From Incurvaria masculella (taxonomy: Eukaryota; Arthropoda; Insecta; Lepidoptera; Incurvariidae): DNA of 64,000 bases. The position numbers and the translations under genes were made by a program. The notes below the pieces were generated by a model that saw only the letters and a list, made by a program, of their open reading frames with translations, did no database searches and was not told the DNA's origin. Position 1 is the first letter of the stretch. Each line of letters begins with the position of its first letter. Location of the stretch: assembly GCA_946894095.1 (NCBI GenBank), contig OX335656.1:2991001-3055000 (forward strand), read 5' to 3'. Below, piece by piece: positions 44,738-55,999 of the stretch.

Positions 44738-44850
44738 GGCCGGCAGATATGGGTTTCGCAGCCCCCCTGAAAGTTAGAAAGTCCATGGGCGTCTTCGGGC
44801 ACGTCTTATGTGAGTTCCTGCTTACGCCATATGCCGCGCCTAACATAAAA
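44738..44850 (-). repeat. Q segment fragment
   Basis: 'atgggtttcgcagcccccc', 'gaaagttagaaagtccatgg' is the inverted Helitron-internal stretch seen at 60756-60802 and 36886-36975. Confidence 0.45.
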
Positions 44851-44984
44851 ATGGTTTTAATATCGGTGTCAATATTTTACCTTAAACGAATGCCGTGACA
44901 ATTAAATACTAACATTACCTCCAAGTATGTATTCTTTAATAGCAGTAGGTATTTTATCTGTTCTTGCGTTCTGGTATTTTTTTT

Positions 44985-45093
44985 TATGTGACATGGATGG
45001 CTAATACCACACTTTCTGTCATGGTATTAGCCCAACACACCACATGGGAACTAGGTTCCATGCCAGGCCGTTCCTCGTAACTCTATATTGTAT
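44985..45093 (-). repeat. SINE S1/S2 3' part
   Basis: 'gacatggatggctaatacc', 'tcatggtattagcccaac', 'gggaactaggttccatgcc' is the inverted tail; the poly-A is the T run at 44980. 'gggaactag' without the 'cttcggg' variant fits S2 better. The G1 repeat begins immediately after. Confidence 0.7.
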
Positions 45094-45363
45094 TTTTTAG
45101 GGTTCCCCGTTACCAAAGGGTGCCAACGGAACCCTATTACTAAGCCTCCGCTTTCCGTCCGTCCGTCTGTCGCAGGTCTGTATCTCATAAACCGTGATAG
45201 GTAGTCACACAGTGTGTATTTATATTGCCGCTATAACAACAAATAGGTAAAATAATAAAAAATAGACGGGGCCCCCATACAAAAAACGTTATTCTTGTGT
45301 TAAATATTGTTCGATGGTACGGAACCCTTCGTGTGCGAATCCGACTCACTTGGCCGGTTTTTT
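45094..45363 (+). repeat. G1 repeat, near-complete copy
   Basis: 'ttttttagggttcccc', ACGGAACCCT, gtccgtccgtc, 'ttgccgctataacaac', 'gatggtacggaaccc', a broken gaatccgactcac palindrome, 'ttggccggtttttt'. Inserted within or next to SINE tail sequence. Confidence 0.85.
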
Positions 45364-45444
45364 ATGCGACTGGACATAGATGGTCATGGATGAATTAACA
45401 TGACACCCAACGTGACACCAACCGCGGTCTTTAGACATGTTTGA

Positions 45445-45790
45445 AAAATGTCAGTCAGTCAGTCAGCGCGTTTGCATCCACTGCTGGACATACGCCTCTC
45501 CAATTTTTCTCCAGTCCTCCCGGCTCTCAGCGGTACGGAACCACTGCTTTCCGCCGACGCACTTGATGTCGTCGTCCCACTTGGCGGGTGGTCTTCCCAA
45601 ACTCCGTTTTCCTGTCCACGGCCCCCAGTGTAGGACACGGTTACTCCAACGTCTCTTCGGCTGACGTGGCCAGCCTACTAATACTTGAGCTTAGCCACCC
45701 GGTGTCCAGTATCGACTCCTCTGGTACGTCGGCGGATTGCCTCGTTACGCACTATATCCCGTACCGACCCGTGACCTCTGGAATTCAAAG
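45445..45790 (-). pseudogene. RTE-type LINE ORF2 C-terminus, broken
   Basis: Minus strand: RNEAIRRRTR..D....VAKLK, then AGHVSRR, a frameshifted stretch, then GKRSLGRPPAKWDDDIKC and AESREDWRKIGEAYVQQW. The order 'IRRRT..T...RVAKLKW.WAGH..R...R....W.P..GRP..RW.DD....G..W...A..R..W...GEAYVQQW' is the known tail of insect RTE-like endonuclease-reverse transcriptases. At least one frameshift near 45645 and a stop disable it. Confidence 0.8.
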
Positions 45791-45899
45791 GAAGTCGCCC
45801 CGCCCCTAAGCTACGAGCCGCTGAAAATTTTAATAAATTCACCTCCGATTTACCTCCAAATCTGCCGCCTTATCAAGGTGAACAGATCCGACTATATTC

Positions 45900-46110
45900 C
45901 TACCTTCCCAGAACAGCTTTCGCTTTAGCCAGCGCCTAAGTCGCCGGGCCGCGGTGCGGCGGGCTGCGGAGGCGCGAACGCATTTTCCAACTCATTACGG
46001 ATTCCCAGGGCGCCGCCCGCCCAAACCTCCGTGCGGCCCGCGACACTAGTCAATCGCTCGGGACAGCTTACGGGCCGGTGGAGGAAATCTCTTCTATGTA
46101 GAATGCGACG
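45900..46110. other. GC-rich island
   Basis: CpG-rich ('gccgggccgcggtgcggcgg', 'gcgccgcccgcccaaac'). A 96-codon minus frame (45925-46215) crosses it without recognisable motifs. Confidence 0.35.
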
Positions 46111-46597
46111 AGAAGTGAAGACCTGGATGGAACGAGGCGTGCCGCTATTTTGCGGCAAGTAATTTTTAAGACTAAATTTTTCTTGAAAGTCCGTTTTCAG
46201 GGTTGCTGTTCTCAAAAGAAAAAGAATGCGCGAATCGAGTTGATATTAGCATTTTTTTTAATGTTTGTGGTCAATGGTGAAGAGCTATAAAAAAAAAGCT
46301 TCCAAGTCAACGCGATCAAACACGGTTATTTATGACGCATAAATTGACACACTCAAATCACTCAAAATTTATAAATAATTTCGTGGTGACTTAGAATCAT
46401 GAATTTGGCAAGAACGATTTTTCACATCTTGAATACACACAGCATAGCACCTTCCATTTATTTGATTAATTTTCCTTTTTTAACCGACTTCGAAAAAAAG
46501 GAGGAGGTTCTCAATTCGTCGGAATCTTTTTTTTTTTTTTTCTTTTACGCTACGTTTTGAAAAGCGATTATGATATTTATGTAGAATCGACCGTAAA
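46111..46597. other. A+T-rich with a repeat scrap
   Basis: At 46483-46540 'accgacttcgaaaaaaagg' and 'aggaggttctcaattcgtcgg' precede a T run; I know this as a common lepidopteran repeat scrap. Nothing else recognised. Confidence 0.4.
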
Positions 46598-46702
46598 GCA
46601 AGGACCTCTTGCTCATAACGGGAAGGTCCTGGCATGGTACTAATTTATTTGGGAACGGAGTGCGTTGGGCTAATATCATAATTAAGTATTAGACAACCAT
46701 GT
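46598..46702 (+). repeat. SINE S1 3' fragment
   Basis: 'gggaaggtcctggcatggta' through 'gttgggctaatatcataa' and 'caaccatgtc'. It lies immediately upstream of, and in the same orientation as, the next S1 copy, as at 1-480. Confidence 0.65.
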
Positions 46703-47041
46703 CGGCTCGTAGCCTAGTGGCGCGGGGAGCTTGGGTTCAAATCCTCGCCCCGTTCATGTACCACTTTATTCCTCATTCTGAGTTGGATAAGTCCATTTCG
46801 CGGCGAATGCGAGCTGCTCCATGTTAAACTGTAACTCGCTTGTTACCATTGCATTGGATTAAAACATGTTCGAAGCAGCAATGAACAAAAATTCCGTGTT
46901 TTCCGTCTATTTCAATGTAGCCGTGATTATAAAGGCAAGGTCTTGGCATGGTACCTAATTCCTTTCGGAATGTGGTGTGTTGGGTTTATATTATAACAAT
47001 AGTTGTGTGGTATTAGCCATTCATGTCTGGTTGCATAAAAA
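46703..47041 (+). repeat. SINE S1, internally deleted head
   Basis: 'cggctcgtagcctagtggcg' then 'cttgggttcaaatcctcg': the segment between A and B boxes is shortened. The body is degraded (parts of the cccgcccgg stretch lost) but the tail ends 'tattagccattcatgtctgg' with an A run. Confidence 0.75.
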
Positions 47042-47090
47042 AAGGTTGGATCCAAAAAAAAAGGTCAAATAGAAAGAGGAAAGAAAGAAC

Positions 47091-47172
47091 TATACTGCAA
47101 GGCTGGACCCGAACCAGCAAAACATACCTTTCGCGGGTATTGCGTCTACCAATTTCGCCACCTGCTGTACTC
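47091..47172 (-). repeat. tRNA-Leu-like repeat, copy 2 (inverted)
   Basis: The minus strand reads 'gtacagcaggtggcgaaatt', 'ggtagacgcaatacccgcg', and a perfect T-arm GCTGG-TTCGGGT-CCAGC. Anticodon-stem halves ATACC and GGTAT enclose CGCGAAA. It is better preserved than the 37.6-kb copy and reads in the opposite orientation relative to a shared neighbour block ('catatcacattcct...gcgacatac.tgcttagca', 47207-47245 and 37749-37785). Confidence 0.6.
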
Positions 47173-47689
47173 TCATGTGTCCCTGCTTCTCGGTCGATTC
47201 TGCATTCATATCACATTCCTCGCAAAAAGCGACATACTTGCTTAGCAAGAAAAAGTCAATTTACTTGTTTCTCAAAACCTACGCATGCGAGGTGTCTTCC
47301 CGAAACTCCGGAAATTCCGTCCGTCCACGAGCGAGTCACGGAGTCCCGGCGGAGTGGGACCGGCGCGGGAGCCGCGAGATTACTTCCGAAGATATTGGGC
47401 TTTACCTTTGATTTTATTTTTCCGGATTCGATCAACTTCATTGGAATAAGAAAAAAAGTGATTTGGCGGCGTCTCGATGCGAGGAGATTTGCGAGTTTGG
47501 AGATATTCGATGCAGGAATCAAGTGGGGGGAAAATACAATCAGGTTTTTATTACGTATTGCTTGTATTTAGGTTGTTGATGGGAAACTTGTGTCACACTG
47601 GCCCCATGCAGGTATTCGTGACCCACCCCCCATCCCCCATGGAAAATCCGTGGCCCCTTCCTATGTGTTTGTTAAAATAATTGTAACAT
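47173..47689. other. GC island at 47280-47400, no gene called
   Basis: A 182-codon plus frame (47023-47571) runs from the SINE through the inverted tRNA-like repeat into this island; such a chain of unrelated repeats is not a gene. The island itself (gcggagtgggaccggcgcgg) may be regulatory. Confidence 0.4.
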
Positions 47690-47860
47690 AAACACTTTTG
47701 TAAATTTAGACTAAGTGGACGTTGAAAAAAAAACAGCGGAGTTTCTTTCCAGTTCTTCTTCGCTCTGTTTGGTTTTGCTGAACTGGCCAATGTTAAAATA
47801 TGACAAATCCGAGTGCAGTATACTCTCTGTGGATGATGAATAAACAATACAATACAATAC
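47690..47860 (+). mobile_element. L3 LINE 3' end with CAATA tail
   Basis: 'gactaagtggacgttgaaa', the hairpin pair 'ccagttcttcttcgc' and 'gaactggccaa', 'acaaatccgagtgcagtata', AATAAA, then (caata)n. The tail is complete, the 5' side missing. Confidence 0.75.
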
Positions 47861-48144
47861 AAATCGTACTTTCATAACTTCATAAATTCGCAACTCGTAG
47901 TTTAAGTTTTAATCTACTCCTAAATAAAATCTATGCTAAGAACATTTAAGCTTTTGTCTAATGCGTTATATTGAATTGTTATGAGACATAATTTTTTTAT
48001 ACACTATTTCACGTTATACAGGGTCTTGCAACGGCTAATCAAAATACATTTCGGCAGCGTAATCCAAGATAAAAAGATAAAAGTTTTTTTTCTCCGAAGT
48101 GTCTAGTTACCAAATATTATTTTTTTAAATGTATGTTTTCGTTT
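47861..48144. other. No recognised feature
   Basis: A+T-rich spacer. Confidence 0.4.
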
Positions 48145-48265
48145 AATGTATTTTGACGCGCGTGCATAGGGAACGTCTTGGCATGGGACCTAGATTCCAC
48201 GTGGCGTCTCAGGCTAATATCATTACAGTAGGTGTGATATTAGCCATACATGATCAATTGCATGC
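48145..48265 (+). repeat. SINE S1 3' part
   Basis: 'gggaacgtcttggcatggga', 'ccacgtggcgtctcaggct', 'gtgtgatattagccatacat'. Diverged tail of the S1/S2 body. Confidence 0.6.
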
Positions 48266-49639
48266 AACGTGCCCACGTTCTTACGGAACATTAGATTATT
48301 TTTACACTAAATTAATTAATTACTTTGTACCGAAAGTCTAACTTTTTATTCAGAGGATATTCATGAAAAAGGTTAAAAACTTTTTGTTTATTTCAATCCC
48401 AATAATCATTTCCCAAATTATTGTGTTTAGTGGCCACTGCAACAACGTGTATTAATTTAGAGGATATGAGATCAAACGTTTCAATAGCCAAACCATAGAT
48501 TTGATTAACATAGTAAAAACAAAATCTAAAAAATATGAAGTTATGCTAAAAGTACTATTGTGCGATTTGTGTATTACAGTACTCTTATCACTGGAGTGAC
48601 CTTAAGGCGAATAATTACATTAATGTTAGTTCTAAAAACAGCTTAACAAAGGGTAAAAATAATGTAAACAAATAGGTACAGTGTCTCTAGATCTGAGCCG
48701 AAAAAACAAAATAATAACCTTTCGTACCTGACATTTAGCTTCCAACGTCCATTATGTTAGTATAAATATAGTTTAAAGGGTAGGTATAATGATTAACGAG
48801 AACCCTAATGTATTTTACATCTCGTTACCTTTTCAAAAACAAATTCTTTTAGATCTTCCTAAATTATCTCATGACGCCTAGCTTATAAACGTCTATAAAC
48901 GCAGTTGGACTAAACGGAAGTTGCTTTTTGGTTTTCGTACCTACCTGGCAATGTTTTTGTTAGTTTTTCTTCGCTAGACCGGCAGTAAAAGAAAAAAAAA
49001 TACGAATCCGAGCATGTGATAGAAATCTTAAGGAAAGTAAACAAACTTAACTGAAACTGTATAAAAAATTTCCTTCTTTCCTTTTACTCATAGCATTTAC
49101 CGAGCCCCAAAACCAAATGTTCATTTATCGTGATAAAGAATTCAATAATTTACCAGGGACAAAATTGCATACCATCAACCTCCTCAATCCACCAATGTGT
49201 CATCGTGACAACCAATGAACGATCGCCTACTGGTAAATGCTCCTTTATCTCAGCCCTAAGCCCCTAATTGATGTTGCTAGCGGCACTGACACTATCGTAG
49301 GGATCCCCAGCCATGGTAATCCATTTATCTGCACGGCCGATCTGGACGCATCCCCCTCGTTGCAACGTGTACCGTGTGCGTGCAGTGGTGAAGATAAAAT
49401 TGTAGGCATAGAGATATTATATTGAATTCGAAGTGAGAAGGTAGAATGATTCAGTCGAAACTGAAAATGAAACGACCTATTGATTTTTTATGATAAGCGT
49501 GGCAGATGGCGTACGCCGGGCTCTCACATATGAAGTGCCGGGACCTTGCATAAAAAATCAATGAGAAAATAAATTTTGCATGAAGATTTTTACTTGGGCC
49601 GGTTTTTTAACGAAAATATGCTGACACCGATAATAAATA
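48266..49639. other. No gene; one faint LINE 3' relic
   Basis: A weak L3-like piece ('tttcttcgctagaccggcag', 'tacgaatccgagcatgtg') lies at 48965-49015. The rest is A+T-rich. A 62-codon frame at 49237-49425 is anonymous. Confidence 0.4.
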
Positions 49640-49682
49640 AATAAACGGCCAAGTGCGAGTCGGACTCGCATACGAAGGATTT
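49640..49682 (-). repeat. G1 repeat distal end fragment
   Basis: 'cggccaagtgcgagtcggac' followed by tcgcatacgaagga is the inverted terminal part of G1, cut by the L3 tail that follows. Confidence 0.7.
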
Positions 49683-49945
49683 ATTGTTTATTGTTTATTC
49701 ATAATCCATAGACAGTACACTGCACTCGGATTTGTGATATTTTATCATCAGCCAGTTCGGCAATCCCAGCGAAGAAGAACTGGCAAGAAACTCCTGTGTT
49801 TTTTTTTTAACGTGCACTTAGTCTGAGTTTACAAAAATCAACATTTGCGAATTTGAGAAAGCCCGCTATCTAACATGTTTCCAATTGGAGCAAGCCAGTC
49901 CCCACGAACAGCACACGTTCACGAGCATCACGCCGGGCAGATCAT
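49683..49945 (-). mobile_element. L3 LINE 3' end, longer copy
   Basis: Inverted: the tail 'ttattgtttattgtttatt', 'cactgcactcggatttgt', 'gccagttcggcaatcccagc', 'gaagaagaactggcaagaaa', then upstream sequence 'ccaattggagcaagccagtc' and 'gttcacgagcatcacgccgg' shared with 59729-59788. Inserted into, or replacing part of, a G1 copy. Confidence 0.75.
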
Positions 49946-50116
49946 TCTCAACGATATTTCAGGGAAAGACGAGACCCGAACCTAACCTCACCGCAAGCAA
50001 GGGCCTTAAAGCGACGCACTACTAAAGTGGCAACGTGAAAAAGATGTGAAAACTTTGTATACTATTAATACTATTATTTCTGTCATGAACTACTACTGTG
50101 ACCTCTAACCGTTACG
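49946..50116. other. No recognised feature
   Basis: Short spacer of mixed composition. Confidence 0.35.
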
Positions 50117-50298
50117 TACCATCAAAAAACGCCAAAAAAATCCAGCCCCTTTATTTTTTATTATGTTTTAATCTTTCCTATTTGTTGTTATAGCGGCAAT
50201 ATAAATATGCACTCTGATAAATTCAAGTGCATAGTTATTACGGCTCATGAGATACAGCCGGACGGACGGACAGCGGGGACTTAGTATAAGGGTCCTAA
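50117..50298 (-). repeat. G1 repeat, degraded
   Basis: Inverted middle and proximal part: 'tatttgttgttatagcggca', 'gagatacagccggacggacg', 'agggtcctaaaagg'. The AGGGTTCCGT arms are damaged. Confidence 0.7.
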
Positions 50299-51582
50299 AA
50301 GGAACGATATTGATACAAACACTCAATTAAATTAGCTAAGTAGTTTTGAAATCATTTCCTAACATCGTTCGAATGAGGAGCATAGCTTACGTGCCACAAT
50401 TAAGAGTCTATATTTTAGAAGTGAATCGCCCATTATTTGATAATGTGTCGCACAGCTACCCTCAGGAGAAACCGGTTTTCTACATCGAAACATGTCCGAT
50501 TTAATAATATATTTTTAAATACTACTAACTACATAGTCTCCTATGTTTTCATAAATTGTTTTTTATTGTAAATGAGTGAGGATAAACAATTTAATTTTGC
50601 ATACCTTTTAATTCAAAATGTTTCGTAGTAAGCATTTAATATTCCAGTTAATTGAAATTTTTAAGGGTTTAAAAACCATAGAAAACTACGCACTGGTTAG
50701 ATAATGTTGTGGACATAATTTAAACTAAATATCTTACGAAATAGCCTTCACATTTTGTATGAGCCGACACGAAACACATACTCTCTTAAGTTGTGAAAAT
50801 TAATGAAGCCTACCATTCTGGCGGTCTATCGCGTGAATCCCCCGTATGTCGGATGATTTCACTGACTGCGTTTTCGGAGTGCTCAATAGCTGAGTTCCGG
50901 AAATACGGGATTACAGGCGACTGATACATTGTTAAACCTACTACATTCGCGTTAAGATAAATATTTGGGTATGGAATGTGAAAAAAGTAAGTTACCTATT
51001 TTTATGTTCCAACCTTGATGGATTACACATAAAATACGTACTTAAGTACGCTTGGGTGCAATGAAAACCATATTTAATTTAATGGAGGAGTATGGCCATC
51101 AATATCTCAATATTAGATAGGTGACTAATGCCCAGGTAACCTATTTATTTAACTGGATTGGACTGAGGTGAAATAGTGCAGTCCCCTACTAACGAGTCTC
51201 ATCGTTCAATCAAATAGTTAATATGGCTGACTTCATAACGTTTACGTTATTGTAGTTCTATTTTAATGGATTATTGGACCAATCAATATTCATGCAGACG
51301 ATTAAAACGGTTTAGTGACAAATGTTATCAAAGTTATAGCACTTAATTGAATTCACGGAAATAAATTAGTTAGACAGCTTAACAATTGTATATGTGCTGC
51401 GTGTTTTTATGCTAATTATATTGATTTCTGATGCAAACAAGATTTAGCCAATCAAGTTAAAATTTAACCTTGTTAAGAACATTTGACCACTGATAAGAAA
51501 ATCAGTGTATAATTATGGAACACTATTAAAAGTGTACGTTATTAGATTACCGTGGTTACTGTTCATTTCTACTTCCTACTTA
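50299..51582. other. A+T-rich, nothing recognised
   Basis: No frame above 60 codons and no recognised repeat. A small GC-balanced patch at 50815-50925 contains inverted 'cccgtat' and 'atacggg'. Confidence 0.45.
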
Positions 51583-51808
51583 CGGCATTATTTGTGCGGA
51601 GCATGACATTTCGAGCCAAACATAGCCTTTCCCTGGAGCTCCGGAACGCAGCCGCTCAAGACCTTCAGACTACACACAACTTCATCTTCGCCAACGGCCG
51701 AACACGTCAAATTGACAGTCCCCCGTTGGCCACTGCTTGACACGGGACTCACTTGTAGATGAGCCAAATGTTTGGCTCGAAGCGTCGTGCTCCGCATAAA
51801 TAATGCCG
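51583..51808. mobile_element. 226-bp MITE with ~40-bp inverted ends
   Basis: The left end CGGCATTATTTGTGCGGAGC and right end GCTCCGCATAAATAATGCCG are inverted and continue through 'ttcgagccaaacat' and 'atgtttggctcgaa'. Overlapping frames on both strands (51552-51740, 51588-51797) follow from the palindromic ends. No target duplication is obvious. Confidence 0.8.
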
Positions 51809-52255
51809 CGAGTGGAAAGCCGTTAATCTTTCAAAATGACTATTCAAAGTTGTGAAATGGTCCTTAGGTCGTTTGCATCTGCATAGCTTCATTGCGTTTC
51901 AATCACATTGTTTATTTATCATTCTGTATGACAAATAAGAAGAGATAATCTTTGGTTAGTAGCTTCGAAAAAAAAAAGGATTATGGTACACCTCACATTA
52001 TCCCGCAATCACCAAGTGATGTAGGTACCTCTCTGCAATTTGCGGCACAATACAGAATCGCTTTGTTGTCGAATTGCGACGGGAAAGTACCACCGTTCTC
52101 GTGGTCCGGGCCCTTGCTAGGGGCGAGATAATTTCATACGCGGGCTGCATAGGAAGTGCGGGATCAGGGAGGCAGCAGGGTTACAGTAGGTCGACTCGTG
52201 AAAGGTTGACGTTCATCAATGATCGTCGGTTGCCGATTAAGACTCATAGGCTGAG

Positions 52256-52442
52256 ATAAATAGTCGTAACAGAAACTAAGGCTAACGAAATACAATACTT
52301 TGTGACGTCACTTTGAATTACTTTGAGATTTAGTCCATACAAAATGTGTCAAAGTAACGTCACGAAGTACTACATGTCGTTAGTCTTAGATTCGGTTACG
52401 ATTATCCATCTCAACCTTAGTTTCGGTTACGACTATTTATTT
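52256..52442. mobile_element. Nested fold-back element
   Basis: The left arm 52256-52316 (ataaatagtcgtaacagaaac...gtgacgtcactttga) pairs with an inner arm 52349-52404 and, more exactly, its first 27 bases pair with an outer arm 52415-52442 (ccttagtttcggttacgact). One left arm thus has two partners, implying duplication of the right arm. Confidence 0.8.
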
Positions 52443-53540
52443 AAGCTTTATACTCTCAAACTTTTTTTTTGTTTTTCTTATTTTTTCAGTCTTTGAAATA
52501 TGAGCAGATGTGAGCAGAGATTTCTTGGAATTCATTCCCCACTGATAATTCTTCATTTATCAATTATTTTCGACTTTATAATCTTGAAGAATTTTCGCCG
52601 AAAGCAGTCGCCGTTTCTGATATAGGGAGCTTTAATACAGCACGTGAATTAAGGTACATTTTCAGTCTAGTATTTTTAATTGTACATTTTAATCTCTTGC
52701 TTGCCTGTATTGTTACGAAGGTAAGATTTTTATGCACTGGAAATTTGCTTCAGAATGTAGTTCTGTACTATTTGACTTATGTTTTTGTTTTGTTCAAAGT
52801 TCTAGGTTAGGTCCAAATAATTCTTTCTTAGTTTCCTAGAACTCTAAAACAAATCAAAATGTATGTAGGAGTTAGTAATTGTAGCTCGGTGAGATTGAGG
52901 CGTTGGTGTAATAATTTGGAAGATACAGATAACAGCGATAATCACATTGAAGGTCGGACGAGAACAGAATGGGAAGTTCGTTATAATGTTGCAATATACA
53001 AAAATTTTATATCTGTTGGTTAATGTTGCCAACAATGTACACGCCAGTGCAATTTCAGTCTAAGTCTAATAATGAATTTCAGAGCATTGCCCAACGCATT
53101 GAACACGCATCAATAAACAATGTCGACATTTCGTATTTAATTCCCATTCCAATACATGTTTAACGACTATCGGATCGGAGAAATGCACCGAATTCCTGCA
53201 AAAATGGCCTCCGGGATAAAATTAACATTTCTAATGTGGATTAACGAACGAACCCCTTAATTTCAGCTCTCGGAGAGTGGCTAGTCTCTATTCTGGGAAT
53301 TCATTTACCTCCGAATTGCCGCTCCTACTCCCGTGTGAGGCAATAGAGACAAAATTAACGAAATGGTCACTTTTTTTTCTTAGAGGGTGACTTAATAGAC
53401 GCTTCTCTATTTTTTCTGGATCAAAGCACCTGTCTTGAAACTTTGATTTTCCGGGTTTTCAAAACCAATCATGCATTCTAAAGAACGAAAAACATCACTC
53501 TACTTTTGTAACATATTAATTTTCTCACCAAGTTTTGTAT
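52443..53540. other. No recognised gene
   Basis: A+T-rich up to 53040; 53050-53360 is of more balanced composition ('gctctcggagagtggctagt') and may be a conserved non-coding element, but nothing here proves it. Confidence 0.35.
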
Positions 53541-54077
53541 TTAAGGTGGCCCAACCCGGCGGGCCTAACTCATTCGCGGGCACGGTACAAAACCGTGCTG
53601 TTGCGCTCTGGGACCTTCTCATTTTCAAAGAATAAGATTGGCTCCGTGAAGAGGAGAAAAAGACAATGTGCATAGTGTATGATTTGGTATGATTTACGAA
53701 AATTTTAATTTCTAAACGACGTATAGCTAAAAGTAAACCACGACCGCTGTAGTAAAAAATCGAACAAAAACCAAATAGATTATAAATCTTGATTTAATAT
53801 GCTATGTCTGATGACTAATCTTTTAAAGAGGTTATTACTTTATCATTGCGTAATCCACCTCCAAAGTTATTGTATAAAACGCGCGAAAAATGCGAACTTT
53901 CGGACCTTATAACTTAGAAACCAAACACAATTTTACAATGCCAATGGTCATCAGACATCTAGTTCGATCAAATAAAGCTATTTTAATCTCTTAAAATTTT
54001 GGATCTCTGACAAGAAATATGGGCGTGATCTTCTTTCCCCTTTTGTATGGGGAGATGAGCGGGATGGGCCACCTTAA
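53541..54077. mobile_element. TTAA-flanked MITE (M1), copy 3
   Basis: Element 53545-54073 (529 bp) between TTAA at 53541-53544 and 54074-54077. Ends GGTGGCCCAACCCGGCGGGC and GAGATGAGCGGGATGGGCC+ACC. A ~20-bp internal deletion near 53655 relative to copy 1. Confidence 0.88.
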
Positions 54078-55439
54078 TATTCGTAGTCAATATACGCAGG
54101 AGAAATAAAGCGTCCAAAATATAGTATATCGATTTTTTTTACAGTTTTAGTACAGTTGGTCTTTTATGCTCAGCAGGTGACGGAATTAGTACAAACACTA
54201 GCCGTGATATGTTTACTTACTGGTTCGAGCTCAGCCTCGCACTAAACTTATAAACAATTACAAATTAACTGCTTATTATTTACTTAACATATCCTTAGTT
54301 GTACATCGTTATCTACGTGTCTATGCATTTTGCGAAATCATATTTTTAGTTTTTTACATAACTACGGCGTTTTTTGAAATATCAATTTCAAAAGATGAAA
54401 ATTTAACGGTGTTTTGATATTATTGGTTATGCGAATTTGTCTAGCTTGAGAATTCAAAGCACCGGAGACTTACAGTTTTATCATTAAACATTAGTAAAAC
54501 CTTTTAGCAATTAACAATTGATCATATTTATTTTTAATATTATTAAATGTTGTTATCCTTACGCCCTATCAAACTGAACATAATCGACTGTTATTACGGT
54601 CTTTAGAAGTCTAGGTTATAACAATAAATTATTGAATATGTGGCTTAGAAAAACTTTCAAACGCATCCCTATCTTAAGCCTGACCTGAATACTATTCTGA
54701 TAATTACTTGGCATTCCACTCACCAGTGAAGCGTTTTAAAGTCCTCAACAATGCAATGCCTTAGTTGAACTTCGGATCAAACTAATGGAGATCGCTGGAA
54801 GCGCTTAAAGCTTCGCGACGTCTAGTTTCCTTCTTCAAAGCGCTTCAGACAAAGACCTCTCCGTCTGAAAATGTACAGTTGCGTTTGCATAAATTACTCA
54901 GGAGAAATAACTTCGTCTTCTCACTTTGACCGAAGACTGGTGTTAACTGTTGCGATTTCCTCGAGTTTTCTCGCTTGTTAAATAATATTTTGCTCAGTTA
55001 AACTGGGTAAACAGTTGAAATATTATACTTAACTGCAAATGTAAATTACAATCTCCGGGACGCTGTCGTTCTTCGAAAACTATAAATGTGGCTGTAATCA
55101 CGAAAATGGAAAATAACACTCCGAGGGAAAATTAAAATTGTAATTGATTATTATCTATCTGGAAATCAAATAATTTCAGAGGCCTACTGAATGAATAGAA
55201 TGCAATTTAAGATGGACAATAAATATGAGTGCATTGAAGTAAAATAAAAAAATAAACTGTTAGATAATTGGTTAGTGGCGTGAAGATTTTACACACACTG
55301 AACTATTTCTCATTGTTTTTTATTTTAATATTAAAAATATATTGAGGACTTTTTAATACAAGTAAGTTAAGCTCGCTCGGATACCGCTAAGTAATTAAAA
55401 ATCTATTTGTACCAAATTCGTAGAGCCAGACTTTTTTTA
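54078..55439. other. A+T-rich, nothing recognised
   Basis: No frame of note. A balanced patch at 54760-54960 (cttcgcgacgtctagtttcc) stands out slightly. Confidence 0.4.
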
Positions 55440-55530
55440 TAGAACTGGACAATATTGTTTATTGTTAATTCTTCATCCATAGACGTCCACTGCACTCGGA
55501 TTTGTCATATTTTATTATTAGCCTCAATAT
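55440..55530 (-). mobile_element. L3 LINE 3' tail fragment
   Basis: 'tattgtttattgttaattc', 'cactgcactcggatttgt', 'catattttattattagcc': inverted L3 end, truncated at the GAACTGG hairpin. Confidence 0.7.
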
Positions 55531-55559
55531 CGCTTATATCAATATCGCTAATATCACTC

Positions 55560-55980
55560 ACACCGTAATTATATGAGGGCATCCATTCCCACCCTTTTTA
55601 AGCGCGGCATATAGCATATTCCAGGACCTCAGATTCACTTAATGGCTTGCGACTGCCATGGGCTTGAGAACTATCACGGGGATTGCAAATACCATGCCGG
55701 CCTGCCAGGTGCTACCTCGCACCACGTTTGAAGGACCTCAGGTTGTACATTAAGGGAAATACCTCGACAGAGGTATTTTTCAATATATGAAACGATTCCA
55801 TAGCTTACCGACACCATAGATAAAGATTATACGGCTTTCTACTTAAGGCATGATTTGCTCCTTACAAAACTACCATAGATAAAGGATAGAGGATCGGTTG
55901 GCTCTTATTGATGTCGGCAGTGAATGCGTGCATTCCCTGCCTGTTCCGCGACGAGCGATGGTAGAAAGTCGTAATTTAAT
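55560..55980 (+). repeat. Interspersed repeat mosaic (Q-related)
   Basis: 55655-55700 matches the Helitron-internal Q stretch ('gccatgggcttgagaactat'). 55705-55760 and 55850-55975 match 33300-33540 ('gccaggtgctacc', 'aaggcatgatttg', 'ggttggctctta', 'gatggtagaaag'). A composite with no coding content. Confidence 0.5.
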
Positions 55981-55999
55981 TGCATCTTAAGCCCATATA

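Noticed and set aside
47023..47571. 182-codon protein-coding gene
   Set aside because: The frame strings together a SINE end, an inverted tRNA-like repeat and a GC island. No conserved domain.
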